From contig CAJNBS010000017.1 of NCBI GenBank assembly GCA_905221065.1, positions 1-41,072 on the forward strand: a stretch of DNA of 41,072 bases, read 5' to 3'. This DNA is from a bacterium. GTDB taxonomy: Bacteria; Bacillota; Bacilli; Lactobacillales; Streptococcaceae. A model generated the notes under the pieces. That model had not been told where the DNA came from. It made no database searches and saw only the letters and a program-made list of their open reading frames with translations. The translations under genes and the position numbers were made by a program. This document shows positions 24,357 to 33,553 of the stretch, piece by piece. Positions within the stretch are counted from its first letter, which is position 1. Each line of letters opens with the position of its first letter.

Positions 24357-25245
24357 CTTTAAGAAGCTGGTCAATCTGTTCATTCCAGCTAGTTGGCTGG
24401 TGTTCTTGATAGTCTTTGTTTGCAAAATCAACGATTCCTCCTCCCCCGATTAATCTCTGGTAGCAGACCCCTTGCAGAACGACTGCCAATTCCTCCTCAC
24501 TCACACCCAACTCCAACAGGCGTTCATAAACACCTCGGATACTCTTGGCATGAATGGTTGAAAAGACTGTCGCCCCTGTCAAACTGGCTCTGACCACTGC
24601 ACGCGCCGTCTCACTGTCCCGAATTTCTCCGATAATCAAGAGATCTGGTCGATGACGTAAGGAAAGCTTGATGAGATTTTCATAGGTTAGTCCAATCGCC
24701 TCATTCAACTGCAATTGGAGCATGTCGTCCTGCTTGATCTCAACTGGATCCTCAATAGACATGACTTGCTGCCCTTTAAAAAGAGACTTGGCTAATTCGT
24801 GCATCAAGGTCGTCTTACCACTCCCAACCGGACCAGCAAAGAGATAGAGTCCCCGTTGCCTGTACTTCTTTCCCAGTTCTTCAATATCCTGAAACCAAAA
24901 ATGCAAATCCTGCTCTTCATCGTGTAACAAACGAATGACTAAACTCTCATGCCCTCGATAATCTCCTACGGTAGATAAACGTAGGGACGCCATCTTATCG
25001 TCATAGGCATAATCGCAGGAGCCTAGCTGACTACGTCGCTTTTCTCCCACATTCATACCTGCCACAAACTTGAAATGACTGATGACGGCCGCAAATTTTT
25101 CGAAATCATAGCAACCAATTTTACAGCGCTCGTCTCCCACCCTCATATGAAGCTCATAGGCATCTAACTTAGGGACAAAATAAATGTCTTGCGCCCCTTT
25201 TTTACGAGCCGAACGAATGATTTCTTGTGCAATTTCTTGAACCAT
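24304..25245 (-). CDS. comGA: Competence pilus assembly ATPase ComGA (CglA)
   Basis: This traffic ATPase of the type II secretion/type IV pilus family powers assembly of the DNA-uptake pilus. The 313-residue protein has Walker A AGPVGSGKTTLMHEL, the Asp box (SIEDPVEI), Walker B (LLIIGEIRD) and the His box (TVFSTIHAKS). The start at 25245 follows AGGAGGTAAGT; the frame extends to 25305 but that passes through the promoter. It is the first gene of a seven-gene operon with overlapping or touching ends, behind a cin-box. Confidence 0.96.
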   Translation of the reverse strand: MVQEIAQEIIRSARKKGAQDIYFVPKLDAYELHMRVGDERCKIGCYDFEKFAAVISHFKFVAGMNVGEKRRSQLGSCDYAYDDKMASLRLSTVGDYRGHESLVIRLLHDEEQDLHFWFQDIEELGKKYRQRGLYLFAGPVGSGKTTLMHELAKSLFKGQQVMSIEDPVEIKQDDMLQLQLNEAIGLTYENLIKLSLRHRPDLLIIGEIRDSETARAVVRASLTGATVFSTIHAKSIRGVYERLLELGVSEEELAVVLQGVCYQRLIGGGGIVDFANKDYQEHQPTSWNEQIDQLLKDGHITSLQAETEKISYS

Positions 25246-25265
25246 ACTTACCTCCTCACCTATAC

Positions 25266-25273
25266 TATTCGCA
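25266..25273 (-). promoter_or_regulatory. ComX-dependent cin-box promoter of the comG operon
   Basis: On the minus strand TGCGAATA differs from the cin-box consensus TACGAATA at one base. It lies about 20 bases upstream of the comGA start, and a T-rich stretch precedes it, as at other ComX promoters. No good housekeeping -10 is seen. Confidence 0.85.
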
Positions 25274-25284
25274 AAGAGTTGGAA

Positions 25285-25317
25285 AAAATAAAAAAGCAAC
25301 TCCAAAAAAGTTACTTT
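25285..25317 (-). terminator. Terminator of the DUF1033 gene
   Basis: On the minus strand AAGTAACT, a seven-base loop and AGTTGCTT (one wobble) are followed by TTTTTATTTTTT. The T-rich tail is also the upstream part of the comG cin-box promoter. Confidence 0.8.
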
Positions 25318-25320
25318 TCT

Positions 25321-25692
25321 CTATTTTAATTTCATACGGCAAGAACGGTGCCTTTCCTGACCAGTTTGTTTTTCATAGCCTGGACGTAATTTTTCATCTG
25401 GGATAACCTGTTCATCCTGCAAAAGAGCCAAAGAATGGTATTGTTGTAAATACTCATCACATTCATCGCACCAGCGTTGGTCTTCTGGATCCCAAAAAAT
25501 GGTCATCAAGTCGCTTCTACTTTTATAAAGAGGGGATTCTTGTTCCAATCTAAACCAGCAAGTTTTATAGTATTTGAGAGCATCATAATACTGGTCAAAT
25601 TTCTTACTTGCTACAATATCTTCTTCCCAACCTTCTAAGAACCACCACGGTTCAAAATCTCCATACATTTCTATAACACGATACATATTCAT
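25321..25692 (-). CDS. DUF1033-family protein
   Basis: Function unknown. The 123-residue protein is acidic and rich in aromatic residues (MYGDFEPWWFLEGWEEDIV, KYYKTCWFRLEQE, FWDPEDQRWCDECDEYLQQYH). It has no signal peptide or membrane span. A CDEC pair after W could bind a metal, which is speculation. The gene commonly sits just upstream of comGA in streptococci, but its own terminator separates it from the cin-box. The ATG follows AAAGGA at short distance; an ATG two codons further in is possible. Confidence 0.88.
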   Translation of the reverse strand: MNMYRVIEMYGDFEPWWFLEGWEEDIVASKKFDQYYDALKYYKTCWFRLEQESPLYKSRSDLMTIFWDPEDQRWCDECDEYLQQYHSLALLQDEQVIPDEKLRPGYEKQTGQERHRSCRMKLK

Positions 25693-25769
25693 TCATTCCT
25701 TTGTACCGTATATTATAACCAATTCCGCCAAACAAGGAAAGAAATATGCTCATTTCTTAATTTTTCGAT

Positions 25770-25801
25770 AAAAAATCCAGCCATCTGATGGATGACTGAA
25801 T
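25770..25801 (-). terminator. Terminator of the zinc alcohol dehydrogenase gene
   Basis: On the minus strand 11-base arms ATTCAGTCATC and GATGGCTGGAT (two wobbles) enclose a five-base loop, followed by TTTTTT. Confidence 0.8.
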
Positions 25802-25836
25802 TTCTATTTGCTTATATGATAAAAACCTTTTGTTTC

Positions 25837-26895
25837 TTAGGATTCTGAGATATCGTTTTCAATAATGACCTTAATTGCATGGTGGTCTGCCGCCTTACTG
25901 AAGACTTCATAGGCTTTTTCAATTTCACTTAGTTTGAAATAATGAGTTACCAATTTTTCTGGTTCAATCTTATGACTTTCTAGTGCCTTCAACAATTGTG
26001 GAGTAGTATTTGTAGATACCAAACCAGTTGTTACATTGATGTTGCGAATCCAAAGCTTGTCCAAATCGAATTCGACTGGTTTACCATGTACACCACAGTT
26101 GGCAACAGTTCCGTCTACACCAATAATCTTTTGACAGAAATCAAATGTTGCAGGAATACCAACAGCTTCGATAGCAACATCTACACCACGGCCATCTGTC
26201 AAATCATAAATTTCTTTAATGGCTTTTTCAGGGTCTGAAGAATTAACCTTATGAGTCGCACCGAATGATAAAGCAGTTTCCAAGCGGTTATCGTCTAAGT
26301 CCACCATAATCAATTTAGCTGGTGAGTAGAACTGAGCCGTCAAAAGAGCAGCCAATCCAACTGGTCCTGAACCAATAATGGCTACGCTACAACCAGGTTC
26401 TACCTTCCCTTTCAAGACACCAATTTCATATCCAGTAGGCAGAATGTCTGATAGCATAACCAAAGCTTCATCTGACAAGTCTTCTGGAGTGTGGTAAAGA
26501 GTGTTATCTGCATGAGGGACACGTAAATACTCCGCCTGCATACCATCAATCAAGTGACCGAAAATCCAGCCCCCTTCGTCTTCACAGTGGGCATAAATTC
26601 CTTTTTTACAGTAGTAGCATTTACCACAGGCACAGACACAAGAAATCAAAACCTTGTCGCCTTTTTTGAAGTTAGACACTCCTTCTCCAACTTCTTCAAC
26701 AATCCCAATTCCTTCGTGACCAAGAATGGTACCACTTTGGCAAGCAGGAACATCCCCTTTGATAATATGGAGGTCTGTTCCACAAATAGTGGTTTTTACG
26801 ATACGCACAATAGCGTCTGTTGGCTTGCGAATAACTGGTTTGTCTACATCAACAAAAGAAGCAAGTCCTGGTTTAACATAAGTATAGGCTTTCAT
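25837..26895 (-). CDS. Zinc-dependent alcohol dehydrogenase, medium-chain family
   Basis: The 352-residue protein has the catalytic zinc site (C38-G-T-D and GHEGIGIVEEVGEG), the four-cysteine structural zinc loop (CVCACGKCYYCKKGIYAHCE) and a Rossmann fold (AIIGSGPVGLAALLTAQ). The sequence resembles secondary-alcohol and threonine-type dehydrogenases; the true substrate and cofactor are not certain. The ATG follows CGGAGGAG. It has its own promoter and terminator, with a perfect TTTACCGGTAAA palindrome upstream. Confidence 0.93.
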   Translation of the reverse strand: MKAYTYVKPGLASFVDVDKPVIRKPTDAIVRIVKTTICGTDLHIIKGDVPACQSGTILGHEGIGIVEEVGEGVSNFKKGDKVLISCVCACGKCYYCKKGIYAHCEDEGGWIFGHLIDGMQAEYLRVPHADNTLYHTPEDLSDEALVMLSDILPTGYEIGVLKGKVEPGCSVAIIGSGPVGLAALLTAQFYSPAKLIMVDLDDNRLETALSFGATHKVNSSDPEKAIKEIYDLTDGRGVDVAIEAVGIPATFDFCQKIIGVDGTVANCGVHGKPVEFDLDKLWIRNINVTTGLVSTNTTPQLLKALESHKIEPEKLVTHYFKLSEIEKAYEVFSKAADHHAIKVIIENDISES

Positions 26896-26936
26896 AAAGC
26901 ACTCCTCCGTTTTTTATTTGTACTATTTATAATGTA

Positions 26937-26965
26937 ATTGTAAGCCTTTTCATTTGTTTGTTCAA
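26937..26965 (-). promoter_or_regulatory. Promoter of the zinc alcohol dehydrogenase gene
   Basis: Minus strand -35 TTGAAC (26960-26965), a 17-base spacer and -10 TACAAT (26937-26942). Confidence 0.7.
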
Positions 26966-26994
26966 GCTTTTTTGTGATTTTTTTAACTTTTTTA

Positions 26995-27006
26995 TTTACC
27001 GGTAAA
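26995..27006. promoter_or_regulatory. Perfect palindrome TTTACCGGTAAA upstream of the alcohol dehydrogenase promoter
   Basis: A perfect 12-bp palindrome lies 30 bases upstream of the -35, between the nagA terminator and the promoter. It looks like a dimeric-regulator operator at an activator position; I cannot name the regulator. Confidence 0.4.
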
Positions 27007-27016
27007 GTACCATACA

Positions 27017-27049
27017 TAAAAAAGCAGAAGCTAGTCTCTAACTTCTGCC
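27017..27049 (-). terminator. Terminator of nagA
   Basis: On the minus strand GCAGAAG, an 11-base loop and CTTCTGC are followed by TTTTTTATG. Confidence 0.8.
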
Positions 27050-27056
27050 TTCTCTC

Positions 27057-28208
27057 TTATGCTTGATAACGTTTCACACCATCTAGGTAGGTTGCTACCA
27101 ATTCCAAATCTTTATCTAGTACGATAAAGTCTGCGTCGTAGCCTTCACGGATTTGACCACAAACATCATCAATGTGAACAGATTTTGCTGGGTTAAGGCT
27201 AGCCATCATGACCGCTTCGTGTGGATTTGCAATACCCCACTCGACTACATTTCTCATACCATCTTTAAGTTTGAGGATAGAACCTGCCAAATTACCAGTA
27301 GATTTGAGACGTGCAGTTCCATTTGCTACTACAACAGGGAATTCTCCCAACATATAGTCACCGTCTTCAAGCCCACCAGCTGTCATACAGTCCGTAATAA
27401 GAGCGATGTTTTCTGTCCCCTTTTGCTTAAGTAAAATCTCACAAGCTTTTGGATCTACGTGGTGACCATCACAAATTAATTCTGCGTAAGTATGTGGGAG
27501 CTCATACATAGCTCCTACCATACCTAGTTCGCGGTGTGTTAAACCACGCATCCCATTATAGGCATGTACCCATACACTAGCTCCAGCATCAACTGCCTTC
27601 TTAGCTTGTTCAAATGTCGCATTTGAATGTCCAAGAGCAACTGTTACGCCTTCACCTGTAATAGTACGTACAAAATCTTCCACCCCATCACGTTCTGGTG
27701 CAATAGCGATTTTATTTAGCATCCCTTTTGCAGCATCCTGCCAAGAATGAAACTCCTCAACACCCGGGTCTCTCATATAAGTTGGATTTTGTGCCCCCTT
27801 AAAAGTTTCTGTGAAATATGGACCTTCATAATAAATTCCACGAATCTTAGCACCTGTTGCTTCTTTATAATGGTTTCCAAGATTTTCAGTGACTGCAAGC
27901 AATTGCTCATAAGTGGCTGTTAAAGTTGTGGGCAAGAAACTGGTAACACCGGTACTAAGAAGTCCTTCACTCATAGTATGCAATGTACCTTCAATGTTGT
28001 TGTCCATCACATCTACACCTGCATATCCATGAATATGAGTATCCACAAGACCTGGTGCAATGCTATAACCAGTATAGTCAAGAACCTCTGCTCCTTCAGG
28101 AATTTGATCCACATGTTTCCCAAATTTGCCATCAACAAGTTCTAAGTACCCACCGCGACGAATGCCAAATGGATAGAAAAACTGATCCGCTTTAACGTAA
28201 TTAGGCAT
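27057..28208 (-). CDS. nagA: N-acetylglucosamine-6-phosphate deacetylase
   Basis: It removes acetate from GlcNAc-6-phosphate to give glucosamine-6-phosphate, for use of amino sugars and wall recycling. The 383-residue amidohydrolase has the metal site motifs VDTHIHGYAGVDVMD, YYEGPYF, ALGHSNATFEQA and WVHAYNGM, and the catalytic aspartate region LITDCMTAGG. The ATG follows AAGGAGG. Its promoter carries a NagR-like operator immediately upstream of the -35. Confidence 0.96.
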   Translation of the reverse strand: MPNYVKADQFFYPFGIRRGGYLELVDGKFGKHVDQIPEGAEVLDYTGYSIAPGLVDTHIHGYAGVDVMDNNIEGTLHTMSEGLLSTGVTSFLPTTLTATYEQLLAVTENLGNHYKEATGAKIRGIYYEGPYFTETFKGAQNPTYMRDPGVEEFHSWQDAAKGMLNKIAIAPERDGVEDFVRTITGEGVTVALGHSNATFEQAKKAVDAGASVWVHAYNGMRGLTHRELGMVGAMYELPHTYAELICDGHHVDPKACEILLKQKGTENIALITDCMTAGGLEDGDYMLGEFPVVVANGTARLKSTGNLAGSILKLKDGMRNVVEWGIANPHEAVMMASLNPAKSVHIDDVCGQIREGYDADFIVLDKDLELVATYLDGVKRYQA

Positions 28209-28258
28209 AATAATGACCTCCTTAAAAGATTACTTTTGATATTTATTATGTCAATTAC

Positions 28259-28287
28259 ATTATAAACCTTTCTGATTCATTTGTAAA
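28259..28287 (-). promoter_or_regulatory. Promoter of nagA
   Basis: Minus strand -35 TTTACA (28282-28287), a 17-base spacer and -10 TATAAT (28259-28264). Confidence 0.8.
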
Positions 28288-28299
28288 TGGTATAGACCT
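28288..28299. promoter_or_regulatory. NagR-like (GntR family) operator
   Basis: TGGTATAGACCT, one base from the perfect palindrome TGGTATAGACCA known for the streptococcal amino-sugar repressor NagR, directly abuts the nagA -35. Bound repressor would block polymerase until amino sugars are present. Confidence 0.7.
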
Positions 28300-28316
28300 A
28301 TTTTCTAGAGATATTT

Positions 28317-28346
28317 TAAAAGAGCTGGATTTCTCCAACTCTTCTC
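28317..28346 (-). terminator. Terminator of the O-acetyltransferase gene
   Basis: On the minus strand AGAGTTGGA-GAAA-TCCAGCTCT (one wobble, GAAA tetraloop) is followed by TTTTAAAAT. Confidence 0.75.
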
Positions 28347-28359
28347 TTTTTAATACACG

Positions 28360-30177
28360 TTATTTTGATTTGACTGGTTTGTCTTGAGCTGTTTGCAAGG
28401 CTGTTGCAATGGTATCTGCATACAATTTTGCTCCGGCTTCAATTTTGCTAGTGTCACTTCCGAAGTGAACTTGGTCTGTTCCAGTCCAAATTTCTGGATG
28501 TTCCTTAGCAGCTTGATTCCAATCTGCTATCGTGATATAAGGAGTCTTCTCTGCCAATTCTCTCATGTAGGCAGCAGCCTTCTCAACGATAGCATAGGTC
28601 TCTTTTGTCTTATCTCCCTCATAAGGAGTCACCAAAATCATATGGTGCCCCTTTGGAAGGTTTTTCACGATACTATCCCAGTCTTCCTTGTAATTTTCAG
28701 GATTATTTACCCCAGTAGCAATAACCACCATCTTAGGTAAAAATTTATTCTGGCTATTGTTGAGCATGATTTCATTGGCAGTCTTGGTTGTTCTGCTGAC
28801 CTGCGCATTAATCTGTGCTCCAGGAAGGGCTGTCTGTAAAGCTGTATTGGCCCTTAGAGCCACTGAATCACCAATTAACATAGTGCCATCAGCAATTCCC
28901 AGACTATTTGCATCTGCCCGTTCTGCCATCACCTTGGTCTGGCCAATATTTGTTGCAGCTTGCTTCAAACCATTGACAGTTAAATCTGTCTCAAATGCCC
29001 CAACTTGTGGTGCCAATAGGGTCACCAAGAGGACAATGAAGGTCAAAACTCCTGTACTTGCCCCAAAGATGACTTTAATATAAGGCAGGGGACGAAGGGT
29101 TTGTATAATATGTGTGTCCTTTCCTGCAATCCAAGGTTCCAACACATAGAATGACAGGCTGGCAAATCCATAAGAGAAAATCAAAGTCAGTAACACAGCA
29201 AGAAGATTTGATGTCAACTGTGAGAAAATGATATAGAAAGGCCAATGGAAGAGATAAACCGCATAACTAGTATCTGCTAAAAAGCTGATAATCTTCGGTT
29301 CCTGCACGTTAGGAGTCTTTTCATGTAAGACACGCGCCGCCAATATCATAGCAAGGGCTGCAAGACTGGCAAGTAAAAAGCCGATAAGATAGGCAAAAAG
29401 ATAGGTGAATTTGACAAAGAAGGTCAAAAGAACTAGGAAACCAAATCCTCCTGCAAAAACCAATAGGGTCTTTCGTAAATCCCAGATTTTATCCAACTGC
29501 TTGACCAGAGAAGTCGTCTGACGAACACCTACAATCGTTGCTAAGATACTTCCCAAAAAGAATGGATAGACATGAGTTAAACTGGAGAAATAAACAGATG
29601 AATAAGAGGTTACTAGAAAACTACCAATAAACATTGAGAAGAAACTAATCAAGAAGGCAGCAGCAGACAAGAGAAAAACCATCCCTCTCAACTGACCATT
29701 TGATCTAGACTGTTTCGATAAGAACCAAACTGCCAATCCCCAAAGAATATAGTAGTGCACCTCAACAGCCAAGCTCCAATTATGAACAAATAAATGAGGA
29801 ATGAACTGAGATTCATAACTCCCACCTGTTAGCAGTTCATAGAAGTTGGTCATAAAGCCTAAAACACCTGCAATCTGGCCACCAATTCCAGCAATATAGT
29901 CTTGGCGAACCAAAAAAGTAAAAGGCATGGTTACCAAGACCATCAAAACTACAGGTGGCACAATCCGATAAAAGCGTCTCCTAAAAAATCCAATCAAGTC
30001 AATCTCATGATTTTTAGAAAATTCTTCGATAAGTAGAGCCGTAATCAGGAAACCTGAAAATGTGAAAAAGACATCTACCCCGAAAAATCCTCCAGGAAAG
30101 ATAGTCTGAAAGAAATGATACAAGAGTACCAAAAGTAAACCTGTAATCCTAATCAAGGAAAACCATTTAATGCGCAT
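28360..30177 (-). CDS. oatA: Peptidoglycan O-acetyltransferase, OatA/Adr type
   Basis: It most likely transfers acetyl groups to the C6 hydroxyl of peptidoglycan MurNAc outside the cell, which gives lysozyme resistance; the pneumococcal homologue is called Adr. The 605-residue protein has an N-terminal acyltransferase-3 domain of about ten membrane spans (motifs LLVLLYHFFQ, FFGVDVFFTFSGFLIT, RRFYRIVPP, HNWSLAVEVHYY) and a C-terminal SGNH domain (about 430-590) with GDSVALRA and the terminal D/H pair DQVHFG. It starts at ATG 30177, 11 bases after AAAGGAAG. Substrate assigned by family. Confidence 0.9.
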   Translation of the reverse strand: MRIKWFSLIRITGLLLVLLYHFFQTIFPGGFFGVDVFFTFSGFLITALLIEEFSKNHEIDLIGFFRRRFYRIVPPVVLMVLVTMPFTFLVRQDYIAGIGGQIAGVLGFMTNFYELLTGGSYESQFIPHLFVHNWSLAVEVHYYILWGLAVWFLSKQSRSNGQLRGMVFLLSAAAFLISFFSMFIGSFLVTSYSSVYFSSLTHVYPFFLGSILATIVGVRQTTSLVKQLDKIWDLRKTLLVFAGGFGFLVLLTFFVKFTYLFAYLIGFLLASLAALAMILAARVLHEKTPNVQEPKIISFLADTSYAVYLFHWPFYIIFSQLTSNLLAVLLTLIFSYGFASLSFYVLEPWIAGKDTHIIQTLRPLPYIKVIFGASTGVLTFIVLLVTLLAPQVGAFETDLTVNGLKQAATNIGQTKVMAERADANSLGIADGTMLIGDSVALRANTALQTALPGAQINAQVSRTTKTANEIMLNNSQNKFLPKMVVIATGVNNPENYKEDWDSIVKNLPKGHHMILVTPYEGDKTKETYAIVEKAAAYMRELAEKTPYITIADWNQAAKEHPEIWTGTDQVHFGSDTSKIEAGAKLYADTIATALQTAQDKPVKSK

Positions 30178-30226
30178 ACGAGTTTATTCTTCCTTTCATT
30201 GTACACTTTATTCTATCAAAAAAAGA

Positions 30227-30257
30227 AGAAAAATCCTAAGAGAAAACTTAGGATTTT
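30227..30257 (-). terminator. Terminator of tgt
   Basis: On the minus strand AAAATCCTAAG, a six-base loop and CTTAGGATTTT are followed by TTC. The arms pair perfectly over 11 bases. Confidence 0.85.
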
Positions 30258-30277
30258 TAGCTTATATCCATTCCATT

Positions 30278-31478
<1,201 letters not shown>

Positions 31479-31487
31479 TACTGTATG

Positions 31488-31516
31488 ATTTTATCAAAAA
31501 AAGCTGGAACTGTCAC
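31488..31516 (-). promoter_or_regulatory. Promoter of tgt
   Basis: Minus strand -35 GTGACA (31511-31516), a 17-base spacer and extended -10 TG-A-TAAAAT (hexamer 31488-31493). It runs back to back with the plus-strand promoter at 31523. Confidence 0.6.
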
Positions 31517-31522
31517 GAACTA

Positions 31523-31531
31523 TGGTATAAT
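31523..31531 (+). promoter_or_regulatory. Extended -10 promoter of the DUF975 gene, predicted leaderless start
   Basis: Plus strand TG-G-TATAAT, hexamer 31526-31531, then six bases (GAGAGA) and the ATG at 31538. Confidence 0.65.
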
Positions 31532-31537
31532 GAGAGA

Positions 31538-32395
31538 ATGAAATACCCAAAAATTGATTTAAAAACCATTCGTCTGCAGGCCAGACAATTTCAAGCTGAA
31601 AATCCCCGTCTCTTTCTCGTCTATCTCTTACCTAGCATGCTGGTCATCTTGTCTGGCTTCCTTAATCCCTTAGAGCGCATAAACGAGAGTGTTTTAGAAC
31701 AACCCTTTTTAAGCGTGTTTGGCCATATATCCCAAGCCTACCTTTTCCCACTATTAGTCTCCTTTATCGGAACGATTCTCCTGACCGGTTCAGTTTATAC
31801 AACGCTGAAACTCATCAAGAATTCTGATACAGAACTATCCGTCAAAAATAGTCTCGCTCTCTTTGGCGAAGAGCACTTTTCACAAACCTTTTTGACCCTC
31901 CTTCTCAAACGCTTCTATCTCTTCTTATGGAGCATTCCTAGTTTACTCGGGATTTACTTCCTCTTTTACAGTAGCTTTCTAGCAAAGAAATTCGTTGCAA
32001 TCCATCCTGAATTTCCCAATCTGGATCTCACCTCAGTTGAAACTGAGCGTTCCCTCATGACCTTTGGTCTTTACTTCCTAGCAAGTATCCTCTTGATGAT
32101 TGTCGGAAATAGTCTCTATATCCCACAATACTATGCCTATTCACAGGTAGAATTGCTCCTCTGTGACACTCTCGACTTGGGACAAGCCAAACCAGGACAA
32201 ATCCTTAAAACCAGCCGTTTCATGATGAAAGGTTACAAGTTTCAGCGTTTTGTCCTAGACTTACAACTCCTTCCTTGGTATTTCCTCAATTGGATTACCT
32301 TCGGAATTGCAAGTTTTTCACTCCTACCCTACATTCAAATCAATAAAATAATTTTTTACCGAGCAGTACTAGCTCAAAAACGTCCAAAAGCTTGA
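31538..32395 (+). CDS. DUF975-type integral membrane protein
   Basis: Function unknown. The 285-residue protein has about five or six hydrophobic segments (for example LFLVYLLPSMLVILSGF, AYLFPLLVSFIGTILLTGSVYTTLKLI, LFLWSIPSLLGIYFLFYSSFL, LYFLASILLMIVGNSLYIPQYYAYSQV, WYFLNWITFGIASFSLLPYI). I start it at 31538 because upstream in-frame codons to 31466 are in the tgt leader and promoter. The six bases between the -10 and ATG leave no leader. Terminator stem overlaps its stop codon. Confidence 0.85.
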   Translation: MKYPKIDLKTIRLQARQFQAENPRLFLVYLLPSMLVILSGFLNPLERINESVLEQPFLSVFGHISQAYLFPLLVSFIGTILLTGSVYTTLKLIKNSDTELSVKNSLALFGEEHFSQTFLTLLLKRFYLFLWSIPSLLGIYFLFYSSFLAKKFVAIHPEFPNLDLTSVETERSLMTFGLYFLASILLMIVGNSLYIPQYYAYSQVELLLCDTLDLGQAKPGQILKTSRFMMKGYKFQRFVLDLQLLPWYFLNWITFGIASFSLLPYIQINKIIFYRAVLAQKRPKA

Positions 32396-32415
32396 AGGTT
32401 TCCCTCAAGCTTTTT
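32388..32415. terminator. Bidirectional terminator between the DUF975 gene and pcp
   Basis: AAGCTTGA (32388-32395) and TCAAGCTT (32405-32412) pair perfectly. TTTTTC follows on plus and the minus-strand side runs into CTTTTGG. The left arm contains the stop codon of the DUF975 gene. Confidence 0.8.
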
Positions 32416-32418
32416 CTA

Positions 32419-33063
32419 TCAATGAGTTTCTCCGCCTACCAACTTGAGATCCTGATCCCCATATTCGATAATAGCGCCGATTGCCGCTTCTATCCCCCGC
32501 CTAATATCCACTAAACTCATAGCTGGAGTAGTCGGCCTATTCACCACCTGTTCCATCATATAAGGAATATGCATAAAACCTGCCTTAACATGTGGAAATT
32601 TCTTTGCTACTAAATAGAGGGTCTGATACATCAAATGATTGCAGACAAAAGTCCCTGCTGTATTGGAAACAGAGGCCGGCAAGCCCTCTTTTTTTATAGC
32701 TTGAACCATTGCTTTAATCGGTAGACTACTAAAGTAGGCCGGAGCACCGTCTGGGCGAATAGGAAAGTCAATCGGTTGATTTCCTTCATTATCAGGAATC
32801 CGTGCATCATCTTGATTAATAGCCACTCGCTCAGGTGTCAAGCTGGTTCTTCCACCTGCTTGGCCGATACAAAGGACAAAGTCAGGTTGATAACGGTTCA
32901 TCTCTTCTTCCAATACTTGGGCCGATTTGTGGAATACTGTCGGCACTTCTAGCCAACGGACCTCAGCACTATGAATTTCAGATGGTAAACCTTTAATGGC
33001 CTCCAAGGCTGGATTGACCTTTTCCCCTCCAAAGGGCTCAAAACCTGTCACTAATACTTTCAT
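32419..33063 (-). CDS. pcp: Pyrrolidone-carboxylate peptidase
   Basis: It removes N-terminal pyroglutamate from peptides (peptidase family C15, cytoplasmic). The 214-residue protein has the family start [15 protein letters not shown], the catalytic glutamate in [21 protein letters not shown], the cysteine in [17 protein letters not shown] and the histidine in AGFMHIPYM. The ATG follows AAGGAG. An extended -10 (TGTTATACT) lies about 60 bases upstream. Confidence 0.96.
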   Translation of the reverse strand: MKVLVTGFEPFGGEKVNPALEAIKGLPSEIHSAEVRWLEVPTVFHKSAQVLEEEMNRYQPDFVLCIGQAGGRTSLTPERVAINQDDARIPDNEGNQPIDFPIRPDGAPAYFSSLPIKAMVQAIKKEGLPASVSNTAGTFVCNHLMYQTLYLVAKKFPHVKAGFMHIPYMMEQVVNRPTTPAMSLVDIRRGIEAAIGAIIEYGDQDLKLVGGETH

Positions 33064-33180
33064 TTATAGCTCCTTACAACCAATTCCATGAGACTCTTTT
33101 CTTACAATAAAACAAGTATAACATATTTCCCTTATTCTGAAGTTGAAAAGAGTTAGAGAGAATAAGAATGGTCTTCGAGC

Positions 33181-33543
33181 TTATTTAAAGAGTAAAATAC
33201 TAATCAAGGCCAAAATAGCTGGTCCACCTTGCTTCAAAATAATTTTCTTATCTGCTGTGAGAGAGCCATAAGCCGCAACCCCAATCACAAATAAGACAAA
33301 AATAGTCACAATTTCTAAATTCTGTGAGAAATAAATCCCATACAAGAGAAAGATACCTAGCAGGGCATTATAAATTCCTTGATTTTTGAACAATGAACTT
33401 ACCGACGGACGAGCCAGTTCTTTCTTTTCCATGTTAAAGACACGACTAGTCGCATCTGATTGCGTAGCAATACTTTCCAAATAAAAAATGTAAAAATGTT
33501 CCAAAGCAACGATCGTTGCTAAAATGATTGTCATAATTGACAT
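33181..33543 (-). CDS. DUF1304-family small membrane protein
   Basis: Function unknown. The 120-residue protein has four hydrophobic helices (about 3-22, 50-68, 72-92 and 102-119) and the family motif ALEHFYIFYLES in the first. It starts behind AAGGAG, 10 bases after the MarR-type gene, so the two form one operon and the protein is probably under that regulator. No clear terminator follows. Confidence 0.88.
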   Translation of the reverse strand: MSIMTIILATIVALEHFYIFYLESIATQSDATSRVFNMEKKELARPSVSSLFKNQGIYNALLGIFLLYGIYFSQNLEIVTIFVLFVIGVAAYGSLTADKKIILKQGGPAILALISILLFK

Positions 33544-33553
33544 ATTTTTCTCC

